From an uncultured Thermoanaerobacterales bacterium (GTDB lineage Bacteria > Bacillota > Clostridia > Christensenellales > UBA1242), in contig USTP01000065.1 in assembly GCA_900557695.1 (NCBI GenBank), positions 1-5,923 of the forward strand: DNA of 5,923 bases, read 5' to 3'. The translations under genes were made by a program, and so were the position numbers. A model generated the notes under the pieces. It did not search any database. It was not told the origin of the DNA and worked only from the letters and a program-made list of their open reading frames with translations. This document shows, piece after piece, positions 1 to 5,108 of this stretch. Positions within the stretch are counted from its first letter, which is position 1. Each line of letters begins with the position of its first letter.

Positions 1-8
1 AGAGACAG
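1..8 (+). other. Probable residual Tn5 mosaic-end adapter (library artefact)
   Basis: The first eight bases, AGAGACAG, equal the last eight bases of the 19-base Tn5 mosaic end used in Nextera libraries (AGATGTGTATAAGAGACAG). Eight bases alone could be chance, but the opposite end of the window carries an unmistakable full adapter. I infer that the genomic sequence begins at about base 9. Confidence 0.65.
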
Positions 9-1084
9 CTAATAATACAATATTGAAAAAGAAATGTAAAATAAATGTAAAAAAGAAAGTAGATTTCTCGTCTGCGATATTATCTATTGCAATAATAGTT
101 GTTATGATACTACTGCTTGTAAACCCCACTCGTTATGCAATAAGCGTAACTAATGGCTTAAAACTATTTTTCACTGCAGTTTTACCAGGACTTCTGCCCT
201 TTATGTTTTTTACAAAGATTTTAACAAACTCTAGTTTAATATCAAAATTAACAAAGCCCTTTCAAAAATCTGCAAAAAAATTGTTTGGCATTAGCGCAGA
301 GGGCATTTATGCCTTTATAATGAGTATTATCTCTGGCTATCCAATAGGTTCAAAAATCACTGCCGACTTGTATCAAAGCGGCAAAATATCTAAAAATGAA
401 GTAACGAAAACCGCAATATTAAGTTCTACCTCTGGTCCAATATTTGTTATTGGTGCAGTTGGTGGCGCAATGCTACAAAGTACACTACTTGGCTTGGTAA
501 TATATATTTCAAATGTGGTGGCGGTTATTCTCTGCTCGCTAATTATAAACATACTAGAAAGAAAAGTGAAAAGCAAAAAGAAAGAAATGATCAATGCAAC
601 GCTTTCGCAAAACACTTTAACTAGTTTAACCTTAAGCCCTAGCGCCCCGCAACAACATAAATCAGCTAGCCTATCAAGCATAGCCTTAGACACGGTTATG
701 GGACTATTAGTTGTTGGTTTCTTCGTTGCAATTTTTTCACTATTTATCGACTTGTTAACCGATATAAAAGTAATCTCTTTCTTTGCCTATCCGCTTAAGA
801 TAATATTTGAGAAACTTTCGATAAATCCTGAACTTGCAGAGGGTATTATGTCTGGCATAATAGAGATGACTAATGGTGCAAATATCCTATCAAAAAGCAT
901 TACTCCACTCTCTGTTTCGTTTATTTCTTTTATAATTGCTTTTAGCGGATTTTCAATAATTATGCAGTCGCTATCCTTTTTAAACAAGTGCCCTATAAGT
1001 GCTTTAAAATTTATACTTGCTAAAATGTTTCAAGCCGTTTTGTCTTTTATAATCTGCCTTATTCTTACTTGCTTTATTTTATAA
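9..1084 (+). CDS. ylbJ: YlbJ-type sporulation integral membrane protein (nucleoside-recognition/gate family), 5' end probably missing
   Basis: A polytopic membrane protein of the YlbJ family, which is required for normal spore formation in Bacillus; its molecular substrate is not established. From a TTG at 23 it has 353 residues. Hydrophobic segments lie near residues 16-34, 43-65, 90-105, 140-175, 222-245, 290-315 and 335-353. Family-like motifs are SGYPIGSK (about 104-111), TSGPIFVIGAVGG (about 135-147) and IIEMTNG (about 278-284). A charged, low-complexity loop at about 178-220 separates the two halves. The frame is open to the left edge, bases 9-22 contain no ribosome binding site, and TTG is a weak start, so the true start probably lies outside the window; Bacillus YlbJ, about 400 residues, is longer. 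The gene converges on the coiled-coil gene, with a hairpin after its stop. The family call is firm and the start is unknown. Confidence 0.85.
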
Positions 1085-1099
1085 AATAATCGCATATAG

Positions 1100-1138
1100 A
1101 AAAGCCATACATTTCGTATGACTTTTATTTCTTTTTTT
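1100..1138 (+). terminator. Intrinsic terminator between converging ylbJ and the coiled-coil gene
   Basis: AAAAGCCATAC (1100-1110), loop ATTTC and GTATGACTTTT (1116-1126) form a stem of ten pairs with one C/A mismatch. It is followed by TTT at 1128-1130 and a seven-T run at 1132-1138. It starts 16 bases after the ylbJ stop and serves the rightward strand best. The A-rich left arm could also support leftward termination, although the stem overlaps the stop codon of the leftward gene (1125-1127). Confidence 0.65.
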
Positions 1139-1592
1139 GGTTTTTAAATAGCCCACCGTTTAATTCCTCACGGTTATTTCTAACAACATGGAGATTTTCA
1201 AGCAAATAGTCTTCAACCGATTTAAGTAGCCTATCTATATTTTCTTTTGTTACATTATATAGCTGAGAGCATTTTTTATTTGCATTATCCATCATTTCCT
1301 GAGCCTCTTCCTCTGTTTTTTTAATAAGGCTCGACTCACTAACTAATTGCTCTGCCCTTAGCTCTGCTTCTTTTATTGTTCTTTCCCCCATTTCTTTGGC
1401 TTGGGAAAGAATTTTTTCTTTTTGAGATAGAATATACCTTGATTCTTGAATTGCAGAAGGCAACGACCTTTTGAGCTCATCAATAAGTTCTGCACATCTA
1501 TCAAGGTTTACTAATGATTTTTTGCTCCAAAGAAAGTTCTTCCCTTTAGAAAACTCATCTTCAAGCTCCTCTATTAGTTGCAATATATCCAT
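1125..1592 (-). CDS. Coiled-coil protein of the Clostridia family found near rsmD/coaD and ylbJ (often annotated only as 'ATPase')
   Basis: A 155-residue, highly charged soluble protein of unknown function. It starts MDILQLIEELEDEF. A long helical stretch at about 35-140 is rich in E, K, A and L, with heptad-like spacing in the KAKE/EAELRAEQL region, resembling stalk-type coiled coils such as V-ATPase subunit E/H or F0 b. I see no Walker motif, so an 'ATPase' label has no support here. From memory, the segment SLPSAIQESRYI resembles a conserved stretch in a Clostridia family encoded beside coaD, rsmD and ylbJ, which fits this position. The ATG at 1592 is preferred: it follows the rsmD stop by one base and has GGGGAA just upstream inside rsmD. 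A TTG at 1604 would add four residues. Translational coupling to rsmD is likely. Role unknown; a link to sporulation or division would be a guess. Confidence 0.75.
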   Translation of the reverse strand: MDILQLIEELEDEFSKGKNFLWSKKSLVNLDRCAELIDELKRSLPSAIQESRYILSQKEKILSQAKEMGERTIKEAELRAEQLVSESSLIKKTEEEAQEMMDNANKKCSQLYNVTKENIDRLLKSVEDYLLENLHVVRNNREELNGGLFKNQKKK

Positions 1593-1593
1593 T

Positions 1594-2145
1594 TTATTCC
1601 CCAATATACTTCAGCAACACAAAACTAGCTGTTCCATAATTTCTTGTTTTTTCTATTATATACTTTTCTTCAATGTTTGGCAATAGTTTTTTTGTTTCAA
1701 ATTCATAAGCCACAACCGCGTTTGGTTTTAAGAGGTTATATGAAGCAAGCCTGCTTAGCGAGTCTAACCCAAAACTGCTCTTATATGGTGGCGACAATAA
1801 AATCAAATCAAACTTAATGCCCCTTCGTTTAAACTCGTTTAAAGCATCTACATAATCACTAATCAAAATTTCATAATCTTCAGTTACTCTTCTAAGGTTT
1901 GTATCTAAAATTTTTTTAATATCTTTATTTAGGTCAACAAAATACACCTTTTTAGCTCCCCTGCTTATAGCCTCAAGCCCTAGAGCTCCGCTACCAGCAA
2001 AAAGGTCTAAAACAGTGCTATTTGGAATATACTCGTCAATCATTGCAAATATAGACTCTTTAACTCTTGCAAGCATAGGTCTTGTTTTAATTGAATCTAT
2101 ACTAATTAGCTTCCTTCCTTTATATTTCCCCGCAATAACCTGCAT
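1594..2145 (-). CDS. rsmD: 16S rRNA (guanine-966-N2)-methyltransferase RsmD
   Basis: RsmD transfers a methyl group from S-adenosylmethionine to N2 of G966 of 16S rRNA (E. coli numbering) during 30S assembly. The 183-residue product has the typical family length. It opens with MQVIAGKYKGRKL, has TRPMLARVKESIF (21-33), the SAM-binding loop DLFAGSGALGLEA (47-59), the acidic D71 after strand 2, and motif IV as LLSPPY (116-121). Most RsmD proteins have DPPY in motif IV, so the Ser is a variant, though S is tolerated in the wider (D/N/S)PPY class. The ATG at 2145 is chosen because GGGGGAAG sits five bases upstream and the N-terminus matches the family; a TTG at 2157 would run through that site. The first 40 bases overlap the end of alr, and the coiled-coil gene starts right after its stop, implying one coupled transcript. 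Confidence 0.93.
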   Translation of the reverse strand: MQVIAGKYKGRKLISIDSIKTRPMLARVKESIFAMIDEYIPNSTVLDLFAGSGALGLEAISRGAKKVYFVDLNKDIKKILDTNLRRVTEDYEILISDYVDALNEFKRRGIKFDLILLSPPYKSSFGLDSLSRLASYNLLKPNAVVAYEFETKKLLPNIEEKYIIEKTRNYGTASFVLLKYIGE

Positions 2146-3215
2146 TTCTTCCCCCAAACATACACTCTTTTAACTCTTTGAGATATATTAGTGTAGATTT
2201 CATAAGGAATTGTATCACAAATTCTAGCAATATCGCAAACAGATATGTAACTTTCTCCACTTTTTCCAAAAATTACCACTTCGCTGTCAATTTTCGCCTT
2301 AGGTATGTTTGAAACATCTACCATAAAGCTGTCCATGCAAATATCGCCTAAAATTTTTGCTCTTTCGCCCTCAATTAACACAAAACCCTTTTTTGACAGT
2401 TTTCTACTTATGCCATCGGCATACCCTGCGCCGCACACAGCAATTTGCATGTGTTTTTTCGCTTTAAAGTTTGCATTATAGCTAACAATTTCACCCTTTT
2501 CAATGCTTTTTATTTCTCTAATAAATGTAGTAAACTTATGCTCACTTATGTGTTTCCCTGAATAAAGGTCAAACCCAAGCCGAACCATATCAAAGCAATT
2601 TTCTTTGTTTTTTAGTGCTATCGAATTAGCAAAATGATATAGTGGTTTAAAACCAAAGCTTTCTATTATTTTTCTAAACCTAATAAATGTGTGCCTTTGT
2701 TTTAAGGTATTTTTACTGTTTCTAGCATCATAAACATGCGTAAACACACCAACAACCTCAATGTTTTTGCAGAGTTTTAATTGCTTTAAAAGCTGCGTGA
2801 GCTCTCTTTCTGTTTTTATTCCGTACCTATTCATGCCAGTGTCTAACTTGATGTGCACTTTGGCTTTTTGCCCATTTTTCTCTGCATGTTTTTGAATATC
2901 AATAATGTTTGTAGATGTGCTTATGGTTATTTCAGCACCATTTTTTATTGCAACTCTATTTTCTTTTTCATTTAGTGGCGATAAAATCAGGCAAGGTACC
3001 TTCAAATTAAGCTCGTTAATTTTCATAAACTCACATAGTCTTGCCACAGCAAAATAATCAACACTTTTTGATAGTAGCCTTGCCATCTTAACGCTTCCAA
3101 AACCATAGGCGTTTGCCTTTATAACGGCACAAACTTTTGTATTTTTTGGTAAAAATGTCTTTACTTTTGTTAGATTTGCCAAGATTTCCTTAACATTTAT
3201 AACAAATTTACACAT
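2106..3215 (-). CDS. alr: Alanine racemase (PLP-dependent)
   Basis: Interconverts L- and D-alanine in the cytoplasm, supplying D-alanine for peptidoglycan. The 369-residue product is near the usual length. The N-terminal TIM barrel carries the PLP lysine K33 in VIKANAYGFG (most relatives have KADAYGHG), K123 and R130 in KLDTGMNRYG, H160, and the HFANS phosphate-binding stretch (194-198). R212 in VRLG should contact the PLP ring nitrogen. The C-terminal beta domain carries the catalytic tyrosine Y246 (VSYNANF), GAGYADG (262-268) and CMDSFMVD (293-300). All key residues are present. The ATG at 3215 has AAGGAG six bases upstream (3221-3226). After the usual family end at about RVYV the frame continues 16 residues through the rsmD ribosome binding site, giving a 40-base overlap. 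Alr is not the usual upstream neighbour of rsmD. Whether this is the main Alr or a paralogue cannot be judged here. Confidence 0.95.
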   Translation of the reverse strand: MCKFVINVKEILANLTKVKTFLPKNTKVCAVIKANAYGFGSVKMARLLSKSVDYFAVARLCEFMKINELNLKVPCLILSPLNEKENRVAIKNGAEITISTSTNIIDIQKHAEKNGQKAKVHIKLDTGMNRYGIKTERELTQLLKQLKLCKNIEVVGVFTHVYDARNSKNTLKQRHTFIRFRKIIESFGFKPLYHFANSIALKNKENCFDMVRLGFDLYSGKHISEHKFTTFIREIKSIEKGEIVSYNANFKAKKHMQIAVCGAGYADGISRKLSKKGFVLIEGERAKILGDICMDSFMVDVSNIPKAKIDSEVVIFGKSGESYISVCDIARICDTIPYEIYTNISQRVKRVYVWGKKCRLLRGNIKEGS

Positions 3216-3234
3216 TTTTTCTCCTTTTCATACC

Positions 3235-3265
3235 ATCTTATGAAACAGTTTAAAAAATAGTGCAA
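3235..3265 (-). promoter_or_regulatory. alr: Possible weak promoter for the alr-rsmD operon
   Basis: On the minus strand TTGCAC (3265-3260) and TAAGAT (3240-3235) resemble -35 and -10 boxes, but the 19-base spacer is long and the -35 overlaps the T-run of the preceding terminator. A promoter is expected here because a terminator separates alr from fabG; the exact boxes are uncertain. Confidence 0.3.
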
Positions 3266-3293
3266 AAAATAAAAACCTCGCTAAGAGATTTTT
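3261..3293 (-). terminator. Intrinsic terminator after the fabG-like gene
   Basis: Read leftward, AAAAATCTC (3293-3285), loop TTAGC and GAGGTTTTT (3279-3271) pair as nine base pairs including one U-G wobble. They are followed by ATTTTTTG (3270-3263). The hairpin begins 23 bases past the fabG stop. It separates the unknown-fabG unit from alr. Confidence 0.8.
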
Positions 3294-3316
3294 ATATCTA
3301 TTTATTTAATTTATGC

Positions 3317-4048
3317 TTAAACTATCCCACCATCAACTGATATTACTTGCCCTGTTATATAGCTTGCTTTAGGGCTTGCAAGAAACTCTACAACACCAGC
3401 AACATCATCAACCGTACCTATTCTATTTAGTGCAGTTTGACTAGATAAAGAGTTCAGTGTTTGCTCGTCTAGATTCTTTATCATGTCTGTATTTATAACG
3501 CCAGGTGCCACAACATTCACGGTAATGCCACTAAGACCTAGCTCCTTGGCAAGTGCCTTTGAAAAACCTATGAGCCCAGCCTTGCTAGCGCTGTAAACAC
3601 TCTCGCCTGCACCGCCTATAATTCCCCACATAGACGAAATATTTATAATTGCACCACTTTGGTTTTTAATCATGTTCTCACTTGCACTTTTGCATAAGTT
3701 TATAGTACCAATAAGGTTTGTGTCAATAATTTCACGAATTTGGTCATAGGACGCATCTATAAGCAAGCTATATCCAGATATTCCAGCATTACACACCAAA
3801 ACATCAACCTTTCCAAAAACTTTTATTGCTTCGCTTATAAGATATTTAGCCTCCGCATCCTTTGAAATATCCGCCTTAACAATCAATGGTTTTCCGCCAA
3901 GGTTTAGCACCTCTCTTGCCACATTTTCCGCTTCTTTGGCACTTTTGTTATAATTTATAACAACATTATCTTTTAGTGCTCCAAACGCTTTAGCAATACA
4001 CGCCCCTATTCCTCTAGACCCGCCAGATATCACAACCGTTCTAGCCAT
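3317..4048 (-). CDS. fabG: FabG-like 3-oxoacyl-[ACP] reductase (short-chain dehydrogenase/reductase)
   Basis: A classical SDR oxidoreductase, most like FabG, which reduces 3-oxoacyl-ACP with NADPH in fatty acid elongation. The 243-residue product matches FabG length (about 244). Visible motifs are the Rossmann glycine motif GGSRGIG (9-15), an acidic D60 before the NNAG-equivalent CNAG (86-89), N111, catalytic S139, and YSASK with Y152 and K156. The S-to-Y spacing equals E. coli FabG. PG (182-183) and the C-terminal SVDGG are also typical. The ATG at 4048 is chosen because GGAGGT (4058-4053) lies four bases upstream; a longer frame to 4084 would place an atypical hydrophobic stretch before the Rossmann fold. 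It follows the 110-residue gene by 16 bases and ends at a terminator. No acpP, fabD or fabF is adjacent, so a specialised SDR with another ketone substrate remains possible. Confidence 0.88.
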   Translation of the reverse strand: MARTVVISGGSRGIGACIAKAFGALKDNVVINYNKSAKEAENVAREVLNLGGKPLIVKADISKDAEAKYLISEAIKVFGKVDVLVCNAGISGYSLLIDASYDQIREIIDTNLIGTINLCKSASENMIKNQSGAIINISSMWGIIGGAGESVYSASKAGLIGFSKALAKELGLSGITVNVVAPGVINTDMIKNLDEQTLNSLSSQTALNRIGTVDDVAGVVEFLASPKASYITGQVISVDGGIV

Positions 4049-4064
4049 TTTTACCTCCGATTTT

Positions 4065-4397
4065 TTAAGCATTAACAAGAGCAATAAGCTTGTTAACAGT
4101 AGTCAAGCAATCTTGCTTTGGCACACAAGCTATAAACTTTTTATCAAGTTCTCTTTCTTTACCCCAAAAATACACCCAAGCAGTTATTATTATTTCATTG
4201 CTGGTATATTCAGTTTTAATATATTCAGGGTATGAAGTGAACCCATCCCCCTTTTTATAACAACTTTCTCCCTTATAATTAAAGGGTTTAAAACCATCTA
4301 ACGCCAAGATTTTCATAACTGCAATTTCTAGTTTTTCTCTATCTTTATTAGAAGTTAGCTTTATAACGGTTCTTTTGTTTTTATTTTTCTTTTCCAT
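4065..4397 (-). CDS. Unrecognised small protein co-transcribed with the fabG-like gene
   Basis: A 110-residue protein that I do not recognise. The first dozen residues are strongly basic (MEKKNKNKRTVIK). The rest looks like a compact alpha/beta fold: a helix at about 18-33 (KDREKLEIAVMKILALDG), then aromatic-rich strands (FKPFNYKGESCYKKG, IIITAWVYFWGKERE), then a C-terminal helix ending in LIALVNA. It has two cysteines plus one near the C-terminus (C46, C91, C97) but no CxxC pair, and no signal peptide or membrane segment. The ATG at 4397 has GAGGT about eight bases upstream (4410-4406). It lies 16 bases before fabG with a shared promoter and dyad, so it may act with or regulate that enzyme. 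The two genes are read in one direction and spaced as an operon. No function can be assigned; an orphan lineage-specific gene is equally possible. Confidence 0.7.
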   Translation of the reverse strand: MEKKNKNKRTVIKLTSNKDREKLEIAVMKILALDGFKPFNYKGESCYKKGDGFTSYPEYIKTEYTSNEIIITAWVYFWGKERELDKKFIACVPKQDCLTTVNKLIALVNA

Positions 4398-4415
4398 AAT
4401 TTAAAACCTCTTCTA

Positions 4416-4432
4416 TGTGATAGATTATCACA
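4416..4432. promoter_or_regulatory. Perfect 7+7 dyad over the -10 box: candidate operator
   Basis: TGTGATA (4416-4422) and TATCACA (4426-4432) are exact inverted copies separated by GAT. The dyad covers the -10 hexamer and reaches the predicted transcription start, the usual place for a repressor operator. The TGTGA/TCACA half-sites recall CRP, but the seven-base gap differs from the six-base CRP spacing and the position does not suit an activator. The cognate regulator is not in the window. Confidence 0.55.
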
Positions 4433-4451
4433 ACAAAAATAATTCCGTCAA
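4424..4451 (-). promoter_or_regulatory. Sigma-A-type promoter of the small-gene/fabG operon
   Basis: Reading leftward, TTGACG (4451-4446) is a five-of-six -35 box and GATAAT (4429-4424) a five-of-six -10 box. They are 16 bases apart, with a TGT just before the -10 giving an extended -10 (TGTGATAAT). Transcription would start near 4417, leaving a leader of about 20 bases that includes the ribosome binding site of the 110-residue gene. Confidence 0.72.
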
Positions 4452-4515
4452 ATAAAAAGCCACTAAAAAACAACTCGCCCTTTGAACATATTTGCTAGAA
4501 CTTTATTACTACTTG

Positions 4516-4615
4516 CGTTTTTTGGGGACCCCATTTTTTAATCAGGGTGTCCGCAATAATAAAAAACAACACAAATTTTGTGTTGCCTACAAGCTTTTGG
4601 TGGGTCATCGGGGGC
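4516..4615. repeat. Direct repeat, copy 1 (distal; terminator plus truncated tRNA-Lys end)
   Basis: This 100-base segment matches 4719-4821 with only a few changes: one G and one C fewer in the GGGG-A-CCCC palindrome, two substitutions near 4554-4559, and one missing G before CAACACAA. It holds, left to right on the plus strand, a T-run, the G/C palindrome, another T-run, the 16-base segment TTAATCAGGGTGTCCG, an A-rich run, the CAACACAA hairpin and the 3' end of tRNA-Lys. It appears to be a partial duplication of the tRNA terminator region. Confidence 0.85.
4561..4585 (-). terminator. Duplicated tRNA-type terminator hairpin (copy 1)
   Basis: CAACACAA (4567-4574) pairs with TTGTGTTG (4578-4585) around ATT, an eight-base-pair stem. 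Leftward it is followed by six T residues (4566-4561) and further T-rich sequence. It is a copy of the terminator after the intact tRNA and could act as a backup terminator for the same transcript. Confidence 0.55.
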
Positions 4616-4630
4616 CAAGCCCCTGGACAC
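4598..4630 (-). pseudogene. Truncated tRNA-Lys 3' remnant
   Basis: On the minus strand this segment ends with ATGACCCACCA, identical to the acceptor 3' strand, discriminator and CCA of the intact tRNA-Lys at 4804-4879. It is preceded by a degenerate T arm in which the TTCGAGC loop has been replaced by a short GGGGC-TTG-GCCCC hairpin. Identity stops after GTGTCC. The anticodon arm, D arm and 5' acceptor strand are absent, so it cannot make a tRNA. Confidence 0.75.
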
Positions 4631-4718
4631 ATCGGCAAAACCTGCGTTTTTGGGCTGTTTGCTTTTTTAAAGCAAACCACCCCTTTTACTTGCTTTTGCC
4701 CTCTCCCCTAAAAACTTT
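4631..4718. other. Non-coding spacer between the two repeat copies, with a 9-bp hairpin
   Basis: I see no gene in this stretch. GTTTGCTTT (4657-4665) and AAAGCAAAC (4669-4677) form a perfect nine-pair stem around TTT, without a following T-run on either strand. CCTGCGTTTTTGGG (4641-4654) resembles the ACTTGCGTTTTTTGGG that begins copy 1 at about 4511, suggesting a third, degraded piece of the same repeat. Pyrimidine-rich blocks (CCCCTTTTACTTGC, CCCTCTCCCC) fill the rest. Confidence 0.45.
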
Positions 4719-4821
4719 CGTTTTTTGGGGGACCCCCATTTTTTAATCAGGGTGTCCGTAACAATAAAAAAGCAACACAAATTTTGTGTTGCCTACAAGC
4801 TTTTGGTGGGTCATCGGGGGC
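4719..4821. repeat. Direct repeat, copy 2 (attached to the intact tRNA-Lys)
   Basis: The 103-base partner of 4516-4615, about 203 bases downstream. Its G/C palindrome is one pair longer (GGGGG-A-CCCCC), a symmetric change that keeps the palindrome intact. It overlaps the 3' 18 bases of the intact tRNA-Lys gene and carries that gene's terminator, so this is probably the parental copy. Confidence 0.85.
4766..4792 (-). terminator. Intrinsic terminator of tRNA-Lys
   Basis: Leftward of the tRNA, GCAACACAA and TTGTGTTGC (arms at 4792-4784 and 4780-4772) form a nine-base-pair stem with a three-base loop, followed by TTTTTT (4771-4766). The stem begins 11 bases after the encoded CCA. Confidence 0.85.
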
Positions 4822-4879
4822 TCGAACCCCGGACACCCTGATTAAGAGTCAGGTGCTCTGCCAACTGAGCTAATGACCC
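4804..4879 (-). tRNA. tRNA-Lys (anticodon CTT)
   Basis: A complete 76-base cloverleaf with encoded CCA. The acceptor stem is GGGTCAT/ATGACCC with discriminator A. The D stem is GCTC/GAGC with AGTTGGCA in the loop, the anticodon stem is CCTGA/TCAGG with loop CTCTTAA, the variable loop is GTGTC, and the T stem is CGGGG/CCCCG with TTCGAGC. Loop positions 34-36 read CTT, decoding AAG lysine codons. It has its own promoter and terminator, so it is probably a single-gene transcript. A truncated copy of its 3' end lies about 200 bases away. Confidence 0.97.
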
Positions 4880-4900
4880 ACAAAGCATAAAAACATGTTT

Positions 4901-4928
4901 ATTATAGCACAATTAACTAAAAATGCAA
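4901..4928 (-). promoter_or_regulatory. Promoter of tRNA-Lys
   Basis: Leftward, TTGCAT (4928-4923) and a perfect TATAAT (4906-4901) are 16 bases apart, with a TGC just before the -10 (extended -10). Transcription would start about 15 bases before the mature tRNA 5' end at 4879. Confidence 0.8.
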
Positions 4929-5108
4929 GTTAATTTTATAAATTTATTAAATTTAAGAATTCATAACAATCTATAAAATATAAACCTGTGAATTTGTTAA
5001 ACTTCCAAATCTATATAAACTTAACTATTATCTAGCCAGCTCCACAAATTTTTTCCCTAATTATAATATCAAAAAATGGTTACCTTAAAATTGCTATATG
5101 TTGCATAT
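4929..5108. other. AT-rich intergenic stretch without recognisable features
   Basis: About 180 bases between the tRNA promoter and the end of the VOC-ASCH gene. They are very AT-rich, with no open frame of note and no convincing terminator hairpin after the VOC-ASCH stop. GGTTACC at 5079-5085 is only a three-pair palindrome. I see nothing else in it. Confidence 0.5.

Noticed and set aside
373..987. Minus-strand open frames of 106 and 66 residues inside ylbJ
   Set aside because: They lie opposite a well-supported membrane-protein gene, have no ribosome binding site or family resemblance, and look like shadow frames.
1471..1686. Plus-strand 71-residue frame across the coiled-coil/rsmD junction
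   Set aside because: Serine- and phenylalanine-rich translation typical of the opposite strand of Glu/Lys-rich coding; no start signal.
4416..4432. CRP-type cAMP receptor site
   Set aside because: Half-sites TGTGA/TCACA are separated by seven bases rather than six and lie on the -10 box; better described as an unidentified repressor operator.
4724..4745. GGGGGACCCCC followed by ATTTTTT as a rightward terminator
   Set aside because: The palindrome has a one-base centre, leaving only a four- to five-pair stem, and there is no rightward gene upstream for it to terminate; recorded as part of the repeat.
4492..4746. Overlapping small frames on both strands in the repeat region (84 and 61 residues)
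   Set aside because: They cross terminator hairpins, the tRNA remnant and the repeat, lack ribosome binding sites, and have odd compositions; non-coding repeat explains the sequence better.
4516..4821. CRISPR array or attL/attR pair of a present mobile element
   Set aside because: There are only two long repeat units, no regular spacers and no cas gene, integrase or cargo between them. A past integration scar remains possible but nothing mobile is present now.
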